Assembly (NCBI GenBank): GCA_012845835.1
Contig: JABAKD010000003.1
Location: forward strand, 3,499,671 to 3,563,670
Direction of reading: 5' to 3'
From: Undaria pinnatifida
Lineage: Eukaryota; Sar; Phaeophyceae; Laminariales; Alariaceae
DNA: 64,000 nucleotides
The first letter of the stretch is position 1. The number at the start of each line of letters is the position of its first letter. Below, piece by piece: positions 31,241 to 41,581 of this stretch. The notes beneath the pieces were generated by a model. That model was not told where the DNA came from. It ran no database searches and worked only from the letters and a program-made list of their open reading frames with translations. The translations under genes were made by a program, and so were the position numbers.

Positions 31241-33620
31241 TTGTCTGGTATTCGTACCTGTGGCTCTAAAGCGCCGGTTAATGAGTGTTGGCTGCCGGTT
31301 GCCCTCGTAGTACCTGCGAAATTGCTTGGCGCAAATGGGATCAACGCGTTTGTGCGTGGTCTCCCAACTACGTCAACTTGCACGTTGTTCAGGTCTTCTT
31401 GTGCGATATGCGACGTCATGTCTACTGTGCGAGACCACCATGTTGTATCTCCTCATGATCTTCCTCATAGAGAGCCTCTCCGAGCGGCCGACAATCTGCT
31501 TAAGAATAAACGGGTGATGTCGGAGTTTCGTTGTCACCCGAACGATCCCGGTGGTTTTCTCGATTGATTTGTCCGAAGTGTTCATGGGTTTTGCAAAGAA
31601 GGAGACGGCGGCAAGCTGCCTGTGTGCAACGATGGCTACAACTCTTTATCGAAAAATAAAATTCCTGAGACATCTTTGAAGAACGGTTTTTGGGTTGGTG
31701 ACATGCCGCGCAAGTTCGACGGAGCTACGGTGGTCTAGCGAGCAGCTGCCTTTGCAGTCCGTGTAAAAGGCCACGTGATTGCCCTCGAGTCGAGAAAAGT
31801 TCGAAACATCCCGGGCTCGGCTCAACGTTCACTCCGGGGCACCTCTTTGTTCTACACAAACGATTCGTGTCCTGTTGGGCAAGAGTTGCCACTAGCTGCC
31901 ACCGGTTTGTTGGACATGTTCACCATCGTGCAGGCTGGGAAGAACAAGCCAACTGCGTCACAACTGAAACGGTTAGTAGGGGCCCGCAAGCATATGCTGC
32001 GAGACCTCATCGAGTATATGCAGGAAAAAGACGGCAGTTTGGTGAATGGTTTTTCTCTCGCACGAAAAGCGTCGGTCAGCGAGATCAATCTCTACACGTA
32101 TCCCTCTGACAGGGGTGTCCCATAGGTGTTATTGGACGCGGGGTTCGTTCCTCAGGACCCAAATAAAAATAATACGGGGAAGAGCCTCGTCATCATATAC
32201 GAACGACCAACGAGTAAGCGAGGCGATGGACGAAGATGAGGTTAGCAGCAACGAAGAGAGTTTAGGGAACAGTGATTCGGAAAATGACGCGAGCGAAGAC
32301 GGCAGGGCATATATCATCGATGCGTACGCGGTCGTTAATTCGGCTCAAAAGACCCTATAACTTCGTTACTTCAAAGCCCAAGTGCCCTTCGGAAATTGTC
32401 CGATGACCTGAACATGAATGCTCTGGCAGCGGCAGAAACCGCTCTCTGCATGGGCAAACATGTGCCAGGAGGCAAAGACAACGTTCTCGTTGTACCCCAT
32501 GAGAGCATCTTGACAGACCTTTACAACGCCGACGCTTGGGTTAAAGGGTTCATTTGTATCGAGATGGCTGTGCGGACCCGGATGTCCTTCAAACATAAGG
32601 CCTGTTTCGTTTAAAAGACGGGCCAGGGTTTTGCTTTATCCGACGCAACGACATATCGCACAAGAACCCTTACTTCCTTTCCCGCGTGGCCGCAATGATT
32701 ATCAGACACGAAGCCCTGTCTAATGTGCAGTTTAAGCTCCGCGGGCGGCGTCAGATTCGACGGCGCGGAGACTCTATCGAAAACATCGAACGATGTTCTG
32801 GTAGCCTTTGCCGGCAGAACTCCAGCTAGGGAAACGGTTGAGCGCCGTGCTAAACGCCCATCCTGGTATTCTCCTGCGGTTAAGCAAATTTCAGGTGGTG
32901 TCACACAATGCGAGTTGGACAGACCATGGCAAACATACCGCACGGATGCAGGCGATTTCAACGATGACAATACTCGGTCAGCCGTCTTTTTGGACAGCTA
33001 TACACCCGTCAGACATGAACAGTCCTTTGTTTACGGATTGCGGAGGTCACAACATCGACCTTGCGTCTATATGCCAAAAACAAATGCCTAGTTATATGTC
33101 GAGGGTGAACAGTCGTGGCCGACCCTCTTGCATCTGCGACGTTCCTCTATGAGACTCTGCAGGCCGTTTTTAACTGTCTCTTAAGGGTTGGAGCAGCTGA
33201 TGGTGACGGCGGTGCCTTGGGGAAAATGCAGGCGTATATCGGCCTTGACTGAGGGGAAAGTGCAGCCTACACTGCATGCCCATCTGATAGTGTAGGTATA
33301 CGGCTACAACAGCCCCGAGCAGCAGAGAGACGATCTGGGGACAAACCCGGAAACATTGTCGAGCTCGCGAGGTGCTATTGGTATATCGCGCCGGTTTGTT
33401 TCCGTATAACCAATTCCTCTTTTTTCCTACGCGCGGGTACTGTAGTCTGAATATGGTCGTCATGCGGCTCGGTACCGGCGTGTCGGCCGTGACATACGTG
33501 GAGGGAATATCCGGTTGACAGACAATTAGCGAAAGCACGAAGGGAGTGAATGCTGGAAGTGGGCCACGTATGTGCGACTTTTTCTGTCGTATCTCATTCC
33601 TACTGTAACGTTTTGTCGCA
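31241..33620 (+). pseudogene. Helitron Rep-type protein, decayed
   Basis: Five open pieces in changing frames follow each other in the order of Helitron N-terminal proteins. A Cys-containing segment lies at 31241-31567. Then comes SLKNGFWVGDMPRKFDG (about 31660-31710), with ALESRKVRNIPGSAQRSLRG and LPLAATGLLDMFTIVQAGK (31775-32125). An acidic linker with NSDSENDASED follows (about 32270-32310), then LNMNALAAAETALC (32396-32614) and AAMIIRHEALSNVQFKLRGR (32690-32750). After that comes HPSDMNSPLF (about 33003-33032), and finally LHAHLIV (33272-33292), whose His-x-His matches the HUH motif of rolling-circle Rep. A TAG follows at the place where related proteins carry Trp. No helicase domain is seen downstream. 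Helitrons transpose by rolling-circle replication; this copy cannot. Confidence 0.65.
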
Positions 33621-34383
33621 TGTGTATTGCAGTCCGATAAAACATTCAGTAGGCCGTAATATTTACGAGATGGGTACGGAAACGGTTGCTTATCGGCTAG
33701 GATCCGGCCCACTGTGTATTTTCACGCATACGTAGTGCAGTTTTGACATCTTTCTCGTTAATTTGTTTTGGTCGGTTCCATCGTTTTCGTAACCTTGTGT
33801 CGTCTCCGTCGCTCGCTGGTTCCTTTGTTTACACCGCGCGAACCAGGCACGTCGAGCGGATTATATGCAATCAATTGATGTCAAAAGGCAAAGTCAAGTT
33901 TAGTCTGTTAAACGAAACAGAACCCACCGATTTCGAGGCGGACCTCTCCGCGCAAGATGAAAATAAGAGCAGCGATCCTTGTCCAAAACCTCAAGATACA
34001 AGGGCCGCATGATGCGACAGAAAGGAGGTGAGCTTCTGTCCACTCGTAGCAACAGCCAACATACAGGGCATGTTCAATTATTGCTTGGTTTCTATCGCCG
34101 AGGACGCATCTACTTTGTCAGATGTGGAACATGAGTTATAAGTGCACGCGGTTTCGTGATATTGCTGCTATCTTGTGTTGACTACGGTGCGTTATCAATT
34201 CCCTAGACTCTCGTAAGACGTGGCAACATCTCCTTGTCCCGCTCGCTGACAGCAGTAGCTGCGACTTACATTTGACATTGTTTATCATTTTCCCTTCTTA
34301 TTTGGTGCACCCTTCTCCGTCACAGCGTACTACTGCCAGGGTGCCATTCGTCTGCTATCTTCGTTTATCGGCCCCTCGTCATA
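33621..34383. other. unassigned sequence between Helitron relic and RING-like frame
   Basis: An 89-codon plus-strand frame (33743-34012) ends in an acidic tail and has no recognisable domain. I could not locate a Helitron 3' end (hairpin followed by CTRR) with confidence. Confidence 0.35.
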
Positions 34384-35046
34384 GTGAGCGGCCATCCTCG
34401 GCATCATCTGTGCATGATACTTACTAGTGGCATCTGCTGCGAAGCGCTGCGTGCCCAACTCGACGCCACCGTACCGTGCAATCACATCTTCCATCACTGT
34501 TGCGTCGAAGACGTACTTCGACACGCAAGATACATTGCGTCATCTGGCCGTGATGCGGTCGACTGCTTGCTGTGTGGTTCACCGGCCATCGTTTCTTTCC
34601 TGCCGACGTTCGGCTACGTCAGCGACGACAAGCCATGCCCTTGTCAAGTGCAAGCTGCGCATGCCGAGGGCGGCGGTGGCAACGAAGATTATGGTGGTCT
34701 TTCGAAACAGTGGCACATGTTTGCACACCGTCAAGATGTTCGCTGTGGCTCCACCGTTATGCAGGCTCTACAGGAAGACGTTGCCCGGCTTGCGTACGTT
34801 TCTTTCATTCCTCGTCGCGGGCGGGGGTACTGGGTCCGCCTACTCAGGCTGATTACGGCGCCTGAACTGCTCGAATTGTTCTTCAACGCTAGCTCTGGGA
34901 CACGGTCCGTCTTTGGACGGTGGGCCGCGCTCGTCAACGACGCGATAGAAAAAGAAGACTACGCCAGCGTCGTCGGCGACTTACCTATTTTATTTCGCTG
35001 CCTGCAGGAAACGACCACGAATTCGTCATCCATGACTATAACCTAG
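34384..35046 (+). CDS. open frame with RING-H2-like metal-binding pattern
   Basis: The frame is open from a GTG at 34384; the first ATG is at 34414. It is 221 codons (211 from the ATG). Counting from 34384, the region S15, C18, C32, H34, H37, C40, C61, C64 has RING-H2 spacing (GICCEAL, VPCNHIFHHCC, CLLC), but the first Cys is Ser. RING-H2 domains usually act as E3 ubiquitin ligases by binding an E2. The rest has ordinary composition, with a segment LLRLITAPELLELFF, and shows no other domain. It lies on the same strand as the Helitron relic, 760 bp downstream, so it could be a gene fragment captured by the Helitron, or an independent gene. It could also be a chance open frame. Confidence 0.45.
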   Translation: MSGHPRHHLCMILTSGICCEALRAQLDATVPCNHIFHHCCVEDVLRHARYIASSGRDAVDCLLCGSPAIVSFLPTFGYVSDDKPCPCQVQAAHAEGGGGNEDYGGLSKQWHMFAHRQDVRCGSTVMQALQEDVARLAYVSFIPRRGRGYWVRLLRLITAPELLELFFNASSGTRSVFGRWAALVNDAIEKEDYASVVGDLPILFRCLQETTTNSSSMTIT

Positions 35047-35149
35047 GCCACCTCATCGCCACACCCCGCCCAGCTGTCAACCCCTCATGCGCATCCCTAC
35101 GGTGGCCTCGCAACATGGTAGAGGGATGTACCTGGTACAATATTCGTCC

Positions 35150-35960
35150 TTTTGTCGGAGCACCGCGGCAGTGTCCACGGACCTCCACAACATTCCACGG
35201 CCATGTCCACGGCGTTCTATGGACACCCGCGGACATTCCACGGGCAACTGCCGATCTTCCACGGGTTTCCAAGGACATTCCGCGGGCTTCCACGGAATAC
35301 CGCAGCAAGTAGCGCAACACCGTGGAGGCCCGTGGCACTAGCCATGGCAATATCCACGACAATCTCAACAGCAGCACCCACGGCACACCACGGCATACTG
35401 CAGTCATCGAAAACGTCCACGGAAGCACCCACGGCAACGCCCACGGACACAACCACGGACACGCCTACGGAGACACCCACTGATTTGTCTGTGGAAACGT
35501 CCGCGGACATCCATAGATAGGTCCACGAAAACACCCATGGCAAGACCCGCGCCAAGACTCACGGCCACGGGCCCGGACGGCCGCGGGCATTATTGGTACG
35601 ACGGAGTTTGCCACGGACAGAACCGCGGCGCGTGCTGTGGCAATAGCTTAGGACTCCCGCGTACTTCCAGTGGAAGTCGCTGCGTAGCGGAGGATCGCCG
35701 TGGCAATGGCCGCGGATGGCCGTGGAGATTGCCACGGCAGTTTCCGCGGATTTCCGTTGATTACCATGGTTGGTACGACGGAGTTTGCCACGGAAAGAAC
35801 CGCGGCTACGTGCCGTGGCCACAACCGTGGCGTTTGCCGTGGTGGTGACATGACTCGTGGCACTTGACGCGAAAACCCGGGGATTCCACGGTAGTCCGTG
35901 CCAACACCCAAGGAAGTCCACGGGAATTCCGCGCTCAATGGCGCGGACCTCCGCCAAAAA
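35150..35960 (+). repeat. CCACGG / CCGCGG minisatellite
   Basis: A degenerate 12-18 bp unit built around 'ttCCACGGacat' recurs throughout. In 35570-35850 a larger block (about 190 bp) is duplicated: 'tggtacgacggagtttgcca' at 35594 and 35772, each followed by 'cgga.agaaccgcggc'. The sequence is very rich in CCGCGG and CCGTGG words. All frames are partly open for this reason. Confidence 0.8.
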
Positions 35961-36395
35961 GTCAAATAATATGCATCCTTGACTTTATGCTACACACTTC
36001 TACTGCCTGGCTATGTAATAATGTTTCAATTATCACTCGGCGGCGTGGTTGTGCTCGTCTTGTGATGACGGCCAAACCTCGACGGGTATGAAGAAAATCA
36101 ATCAGTAAAGCTGAAGATCATTCTTCGCGTACGCGCGTTGCAGACTACCAGGAGTGCTGCATGCTGTGACATTAATTCCCGAGATGTACGGTGGTGGTAG
36201 TTAGTGTCGTTGTCTGTCAAATACGCCGACAGATTCGATTTTTGAGGGGACATTCTTCGTGGTACGCTGCTGCTGTCCATTTTCGCATTTTCATAGGGTG
36301 CTGAATATGATCTGATCTGGTGTTTCTTTCCGGGTGGGAATAATCTGACGGAGGTGATACATCAAATCAGCCGTCGACGCAATGAGTCTGTTTTA
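35961..36395. other. unassigned sequence
   Basis: I see no gene or repeat with support before the palindromic satellite zone. Confidence 0.4.
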
Positions 36396-38246
36396 AAAAA
36401 TAAATACTATAGCTTTTCCATGTACTTTTTCGAACGCACACTGGTGAGGGTCCTTCCAACGCACACTGTGTCGGGCCCGGGGGGGGGGGTTCGGGGGGGG
36501 GCGCGTGGCCCCCCACCGACACTGCTACTAGCATCCAAGCACCGTTCGGCTGCCCTGCCAACCCAGTGCTGGTGGTGCATTTTGGGACACACACACGAAC
36601 ACCAACACACTCTACACTGCTAGTCGTAGCATACAAGCACCCTTCGGCTGGCCTGCCAACCCAGCGCTGGTGGTGCATTTTGGGACACACACACGAACAC
36701 CAACACACTCTACACTGCTAGTAGTAGCATACAACCACCCTTCGGCTGGCCTGCCAACCCAGCGCTGGTGGTGCATGCGCTTGAACGTTTGCGCCTCTGC
36801 TGTTCGATCCTGCTACATCACGATGCGGGACAACAAAAAAAACAACAACACAACACACAAACATTTCACTTCGTTGTGCCCTGGGCTGCGGAGAAAAAAA
36901 TCCCTTCCCGAAAAACCCTCCTCGTCCTTGCAAAACCATGAAATTCAAACGGCTGCGATTCAAATCAAACGGCGTGACGAACTACACCCTCGCACGCAAA
37001 CAACCACCTCGTGGGTGCATTTTGGGACACACACACGAACACCAACACACTCTACACTGCTAGTAGTAGCATACAAGCACCCTTCGGCTGGCCTGCCAAC
37101 CCAGCGCTGGTGGTGCATGCGCTGGAACGTTTGCGCCTCTGCTGTTCGATCCTGCTACATCACGATGCGGGACAACAAAAAACAAAACAACACAACACAC
37201 AACAAACATTTCACTTCGTTGTGCCCTGGGCTGCGGACAAAAAAATCCCTTCCCAAAAAACCCTCCTCGTCCTAACAAAACCATAAAATTCAAACGGCTG
37301 CGATTCAAATCAAACGGCGTGACGAAGTGACGAACTACACCCTCGCACGCAAACAACCACCTCGTGGGTGCATTTTGGGACACACACACGAACACCAACA
37401 CACTCTACACTGCTAGTAGTAGCATACAAGCACCCTTCGGCTGGCCTGCCAACCCAGCGCTGGTGGTGCACGCGCTTGAACGTTTGCGCCTCTGCTGTTC
37501 GATCCTGCTACATCACGATGCGGGGCAACAAAAAAACAAAAAAACACAACACACAAACATTTCACTTCGTTGTGCCCTCTGGGCTGCGGACAAAAAAATC
37601 CCTTCCCAAAAAACCCTCCTCGTCCTTACAAACCATAAAATTCAAACGGCTGCGATTCAAATCAAACGGCGTGACGAAGTGACGAACTACACCCTCGCAC
37701 AGGGTGCTTGTATGCTACTACTAGCAGTGTAGAGTGTGTTGGTGTTCGTGTGTGTGTGTCCCAAAATGCACCACCAGCACTGAGTTGGCAGGGCAGCCGA
37801 ACGGTGCTTGGATGCTAGTAGCAGTGTCGGGGGGGGGCGACGCGCCCCCCCCCGAACCCCCCCCCCCGAGGGCAGCCGAACGGTGCTTGGATGCTAGTAG
37901 CAGTGTCGGGGGGGGGGCACGCGCCCCCCCCCGAACCCCCCCCCCCGGGCCCGACACAGTGTGCGTTGGAAGGACCCTCACCAGCAGCCGAAGGGTGCTT
38001 GTATGCTACTAATAGCAGTGTAGAGTGTGTTGGTGTTCGTGTGTGTGTCCCAAAATGCACCACCAGCACTGGGTTGGCAGGGCAGCCGAACGGTGCTTGG
38101 ATGCTAGTAGCAGTGTCGGGGGGGGGCCACGCGCCCCCCCCTGAACCCCCCCCCCCGGGCCCGACACAGTGTGCGTTGGAAGGACCCTCACCAGTGTGCG
38201 TTCGAAAAAGTACATGGAAAAACTATAGTATGTATTTTTAACAAGC
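36396..38246. repeat. palindromic zone within the satellite
   Basis: The sequence from 36396 ('aaaataaatactatag', 'gtactttttcgaacgcacac', 'tgagggtccttccaacgcac') to about 36640 recurs inverted at 38000-38246. Further partial inverted copies lie at 37700-37860 and 37868-37960. Each copy has a short G-run/C-run palindrome of the form C-G9-CG-A-CG-C9 type (for example 37827-37858). Two normal satellite units lie between the arms. Such a structure could arise from repeated fold-back or break-and-rejoin events, and could also be an assembly artefact. Confidence 0.75.
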
Positions 38247-39438
38247 ACCCTTCGGCTGGCCTGCCAACCCAGCGCTGGTGGTGCATGCGCTTGAACGTTT
38301 GCGCCTCTGCTGTTCGATCCTGCTACATCACGATGCGGGACAACAAAAAACAAAACAACACAACACACAACAAACATTTCACTTCGTTGTGCCCTGGGCT
38401 GCGGAGAAAAAAATCCCTTCCCAAAAAACCCTCCTCGTCCTAACAAAACCATGAAATTCAAACGGCTGCGATTCAAATCAAACGGCGTGACGAAGTGACG
38501 AACTACACCCTCGCACGCAAACAACCACCTCGTGGGTGCATTTTGGGACACACACACGAACACCAACACACTCTACACTGCTAGTAGTAGCATACAAGCA
38601 CCCTTCGGCTGGCCTGCCAACCCAGCGCTGGTGGTGCATGCGCTTGAACGTTTGCGCCTCTGCTGTTCGATCCTGCTACATCACGATGCGGGACAACAAA
38701 AAAAACAACAACACAACACACAAACATTTCACTTCGTTGTGCCCTCTGGGCTGCGGACAAAAAAATCCCTTCCCAAAAAACCCTCCTCGTCCTTACAAAC
38801 CATAAAATTCAAACGGCTGAGATTCAAATCAAACGGCGTGACGAACTACACCCTCGCACGCAAACAACCACCTCGTGGGTGCATTTTGGGACACACACAC
38901 GAACACCAACACACTCTACACTGCTAGTAGTAGCATACAAGCACCCTTCGGCTGGCCTGCCAACCCAGCGCTGGTGGTGCATGCGCTGGAACGTTTGCGC
39001 CTCTGCTGTTCGATCCTGCTACATCACGATGCGGGACAACGAAAAACAAAACAACACAACACACAACAAACGTTTCACTTCGTTGTGCCCTGGGCTGCGG
39101 ACAAAAAAATCCCTTCCTAAAAAACCCTCCTCGTCCTAACAAACCCATAAAATTCAAACGGCTGCGATTCAAATCAAACGGCGCGACGAACACCCTGGCA
39201 CTCAAACGGCGCGACGAACACCCTGGCACGCAAACAACCAGCTCAGTGGTGCATTTTGGGACACACAAACCAACACCAAGACACACTACACTGCTACTTA
39301 GTAACATCCAAGCACCGTTCGGCTGCCCTGCCAACCCAGCGCTGGTGGTGCATGCGCTGGAACGTTTGCGCCTCTGCTGTTCGATCCTGCTACATCACGA
39401 TGCGGGACAACCAACACAACATACAGCAAAAACATTTC
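36615..39438 (+). repeat. satellite of ~343 bp units, left block
   Basis: Unit starts ('gtagtagcatacaagcaccc') fall at 36721, 37064, 37416, 38584, 38927 and (diverged) 39301, giving spacings of 343, 352, 343 and 374 bp where units are contiguous. Each unit contains 'ttcggctggcctgccaaccc', 'gtttgcgcctctgctgttcg', 'acttcgttgtgccctgggct' and 'tgggacacacacacgaacac'. The period is not a multiple of three, so the long open frames that cross units are not repeated proteins. Confidence 0.9.
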
Positions 39439-39698
39439 TTTGTTGCAGCTCAAGAGATTCTGGATTATTAGTTTTCGAATGCCGGCGCGTTTTACGGCGG
39501 TGCCCAATGAAAAACCTGCGAAAGCAGAGGCACGCCGCGCAACGCAATACAAAACCCGCCAGGGGGCGCGCCGTGAGTTTTGACCCAAATGATAACTACG
39601 GACCCCCCCCCCAAGCGAAAACTTAATACGTTATCAGGCTAACCCGAAAAACCCCCTGCCCCGCTCCTTCGCTTGCGGGGCTATAACAAAACTCTCAC
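39439..39698 (-). repeat. split direct repeat B2 (3' terminus of YR element)
   Basis: 260 bp, repeated at 40065-40323. It begins at the outer element end (TTTGTTGCAGC on the plus strand). Confidence 0.9.
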
Positions 39699-39770
39699 AG
39701 CCAACAATCGTCCCGACTTGTTGCGCCCTTATTCCCCCCTCCTCTTGAGCGACAGGGTGGGCGGGCGGGA

Positions 39771-40064
39771 AAGTCGATCAAATCAAGTTGACGCGCTGTC
39801 CTGATCTGCTGCGCTGCTGTAACCAATATACTCCGTCCCCAGCCTCGCAGCCACTGGAGGGTCAACTCTCCCTCTCTCTCCGTGTTCCAGCTCCGCCGCT
39901 CGTGTGGGAGCCCTGATCTCGTCTGCCCCTTGGGCGAGTCTGGGGCAGACACAACGACGTCGGCCTAATTCAAATTTGTATTCTAGTTTGGCCGTTACCC
40001 TACTACCGTTATTCGAATCCCAACCACGCCTCCACAAACTCCGCATTTCTGCGTAAAGCTACAT
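39771..40064 (-). repeat. split direct repeat A2
   Basis: 294 bp, repeated at 46436-46729 with two visible differences (both C/T). It abuts B1 directly. Confidence 0.92.
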
Positions 40065-40323
40065 TTTGTTGCAGCTCAAGAGATTCTGGATTATTAGTTT
40101 TCGAATGCCGGCGCGTTTTACGGCGGTGCCCAATGAAAAATCTGCGAAAGCAGAGGCACGCCGCGCAACGCAATACAAAACCCGCCAGGGGGCGCGCCGT
40201 GAGTTTTGACCCAAATGATATCTACGGACCCCCCCCCCAAGCGAAAACTTAATACGTTATCAGGCTAACCCGAAAACCCCCCTGCCCGCTCCTTCGCTTG
40301 CGGGGCTATAACAAAACTCTCAC
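40065..40323 (-). repeat. split direct repeat B1
   Basis: 259 bp, a copy of 39439-39698 with one single-base indel and a few changes. It ends 31 bp from the last codon of the recombinase frame. Confidence 0.9.
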
Positions 40324-40354
40324 ACCATGTGGGCAGCCTGAAAAACGACGACCC

Positions 40355-41581
40355 CTACTTCGCTAGGGCCGCAGATACCGAATCGGCGCCTTCTCCGGCC
40401 GCCCGTACGTAAGTCATGAACGCACGGGACTTCCATCTACCTGCGCGTTGTATCTGCAGCTCCGAGATCCCTTGCGCGGCCAACTGGGTTGCCCCCCCGA
40501 TCCTTCCTGAGTGCAACGCATACTGGGCTGGATCTCGACCGCTACTTCCAACCATCAGCCTCAACGCTGCTACCGCTTCCGAACGAGTAAAAACATTCCA
40601 ACCCGAAGGCGTGCGCCTGACGGTGAGCGGGGCCTCCCCTGGGAGTTGGGGGTGGACGTTTAGAAGCTCCAGCAGGGCTTCGAAGGCTCCAGCCGGGCTT
40701 CCTGCGTCCGACGCCGCCCCCGCGACCCTTGTTCTGGTGATCGTGCACCCCTCGCGCTTCTGGTCGCTTTTCGACGCCCGAAAACGCACCTGCACTGCAT
40801 TCGCGCGCGCGCGATTCTCAAACGAGAGTCTTTCTTCTCCAGCGAGGAACGTTAGGGAATTTCGTGTCAAACAAAACTCGGGGTGCACTTTTCCGTCCGC
40901 GTACGCCCACAACTCCGACGCTATACACAGCAGGAAATAGGACAACGTCAGACCCAGCCACATGACAACCCCTTCGTCAACGGTAGTTGTCACTACTCGC
41001 CGCCCTTGCGACAAAATCGACCACGTCAAAGGTAACCGGACGGTCGATTTCTTCGGTGTCATACCGTGCGCCCTGTCAATCCCTTTTCCTACGGCTACGA
41101 TCATACAGTGCGAGGTGGGCAGTTCCCATCCCGTACACATCTTGTGGTAGTATTTGATCGCGGCCAAATACCCCCTGACAGTCAACTGCTGATTGTTATG
41201 CACGAAACACCGGGACGCCATGAATTCCAACACTTCTTCTAGAACCTGATCGGTGTCCCCGAGTTCGTGCAGCCAGGGCCCCTTCCCCTGCAACCTCCTT
41301 TCCTCCACCCAGATCTTCCATTTTCCCCAGTAGTGTTTCTGGGTACTTTCCGCCACGGATCCCCACGCCAGGGTCTCCACCAACCGTACTACCTCTTGCT
41401 TGTTCCCTGCTTCTGCTCGTGCCGCACGGAAGGGAAAACGAGCGGGTGGGATTTTTCGGGGGAGGGGGTCCCGAGGCGTGTCACCGCGGAGGTGGGTCAC
41501 GCGCCGTCCGTGCCGTTTGCATGAGGTTCCATAACAGTTCGTCGTGACTAGTATCGACGCATTCTGATCCAAGCACAACAT
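40355..41581 (-). CDS. tyrosine recombinase of the YR retrotransposon, Arg I replaced
   Basis: 408 codons from ATG 41581. In YR retroelements this enzyme integrates a circular DNA intermediate by site-specific strand exchange. The catalytic C-terminal part is clear: HSGR with His357 and Arg360, GRWKS near 379, and Tyr391 in FMTYVR. The first catalytic Arg should sit in the segment LLCIASELWAY. The decayed relative at 13.4-16 kb reads LVLRASEM there, and Cre has RIAE, so the Arg position is Ile220 here. No stop or frameshift interrupts the frame. The N-terminal ~60 residues are basic and overlap the end of the RNase H frame (41481-41581) in another register. With the Arg missing, recombinase activity is doubtful. 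Confidence 0.88.
   Translation of the reverse strand: MLCLDQNASILVTTNCYGTSCKRHGRRVTHLRGDTPRDPLPRKIPPARFPFRAARAEAGNKQEVVRLVETLAWGSVAESTQKHYWGKWKIWVEERRLQGKGPWLHELGDTDQVLEEVLEFMASRCFVHNNQQLTVRGYLAAIKYYHKMCTGWELPTSHCMIVAVGKGIDRAHGMTPKKSTVRLPLTWSILSQGRRVVTTTVDEGVVMWLGLTLSYFLLCIASELWAYADGKVHPEFCLTRNSLTFLAGEERLSFENRARANAVQVRFRASKSDQKREGCTITRTRVAGAASDAGSPAGAFEALLELLNVHPQLPGEAPLTVRRTPSGWNVFTRSEAVAALRLMVGSSGRDPAQYALHSGRIGGATQLAAQGISELQIQRAGRWKSRAFMTYVRAAGEGADSVSAALAK

Noticed and set aside
40922..40927. First idea that Cys219 (a CpG-to-TpG change) marks the lost catalytic arginine
   Set aside because: Alignment with the RASE segment of the relic at 13.4-16 kb places the arginine position at Ile220, one codon later.
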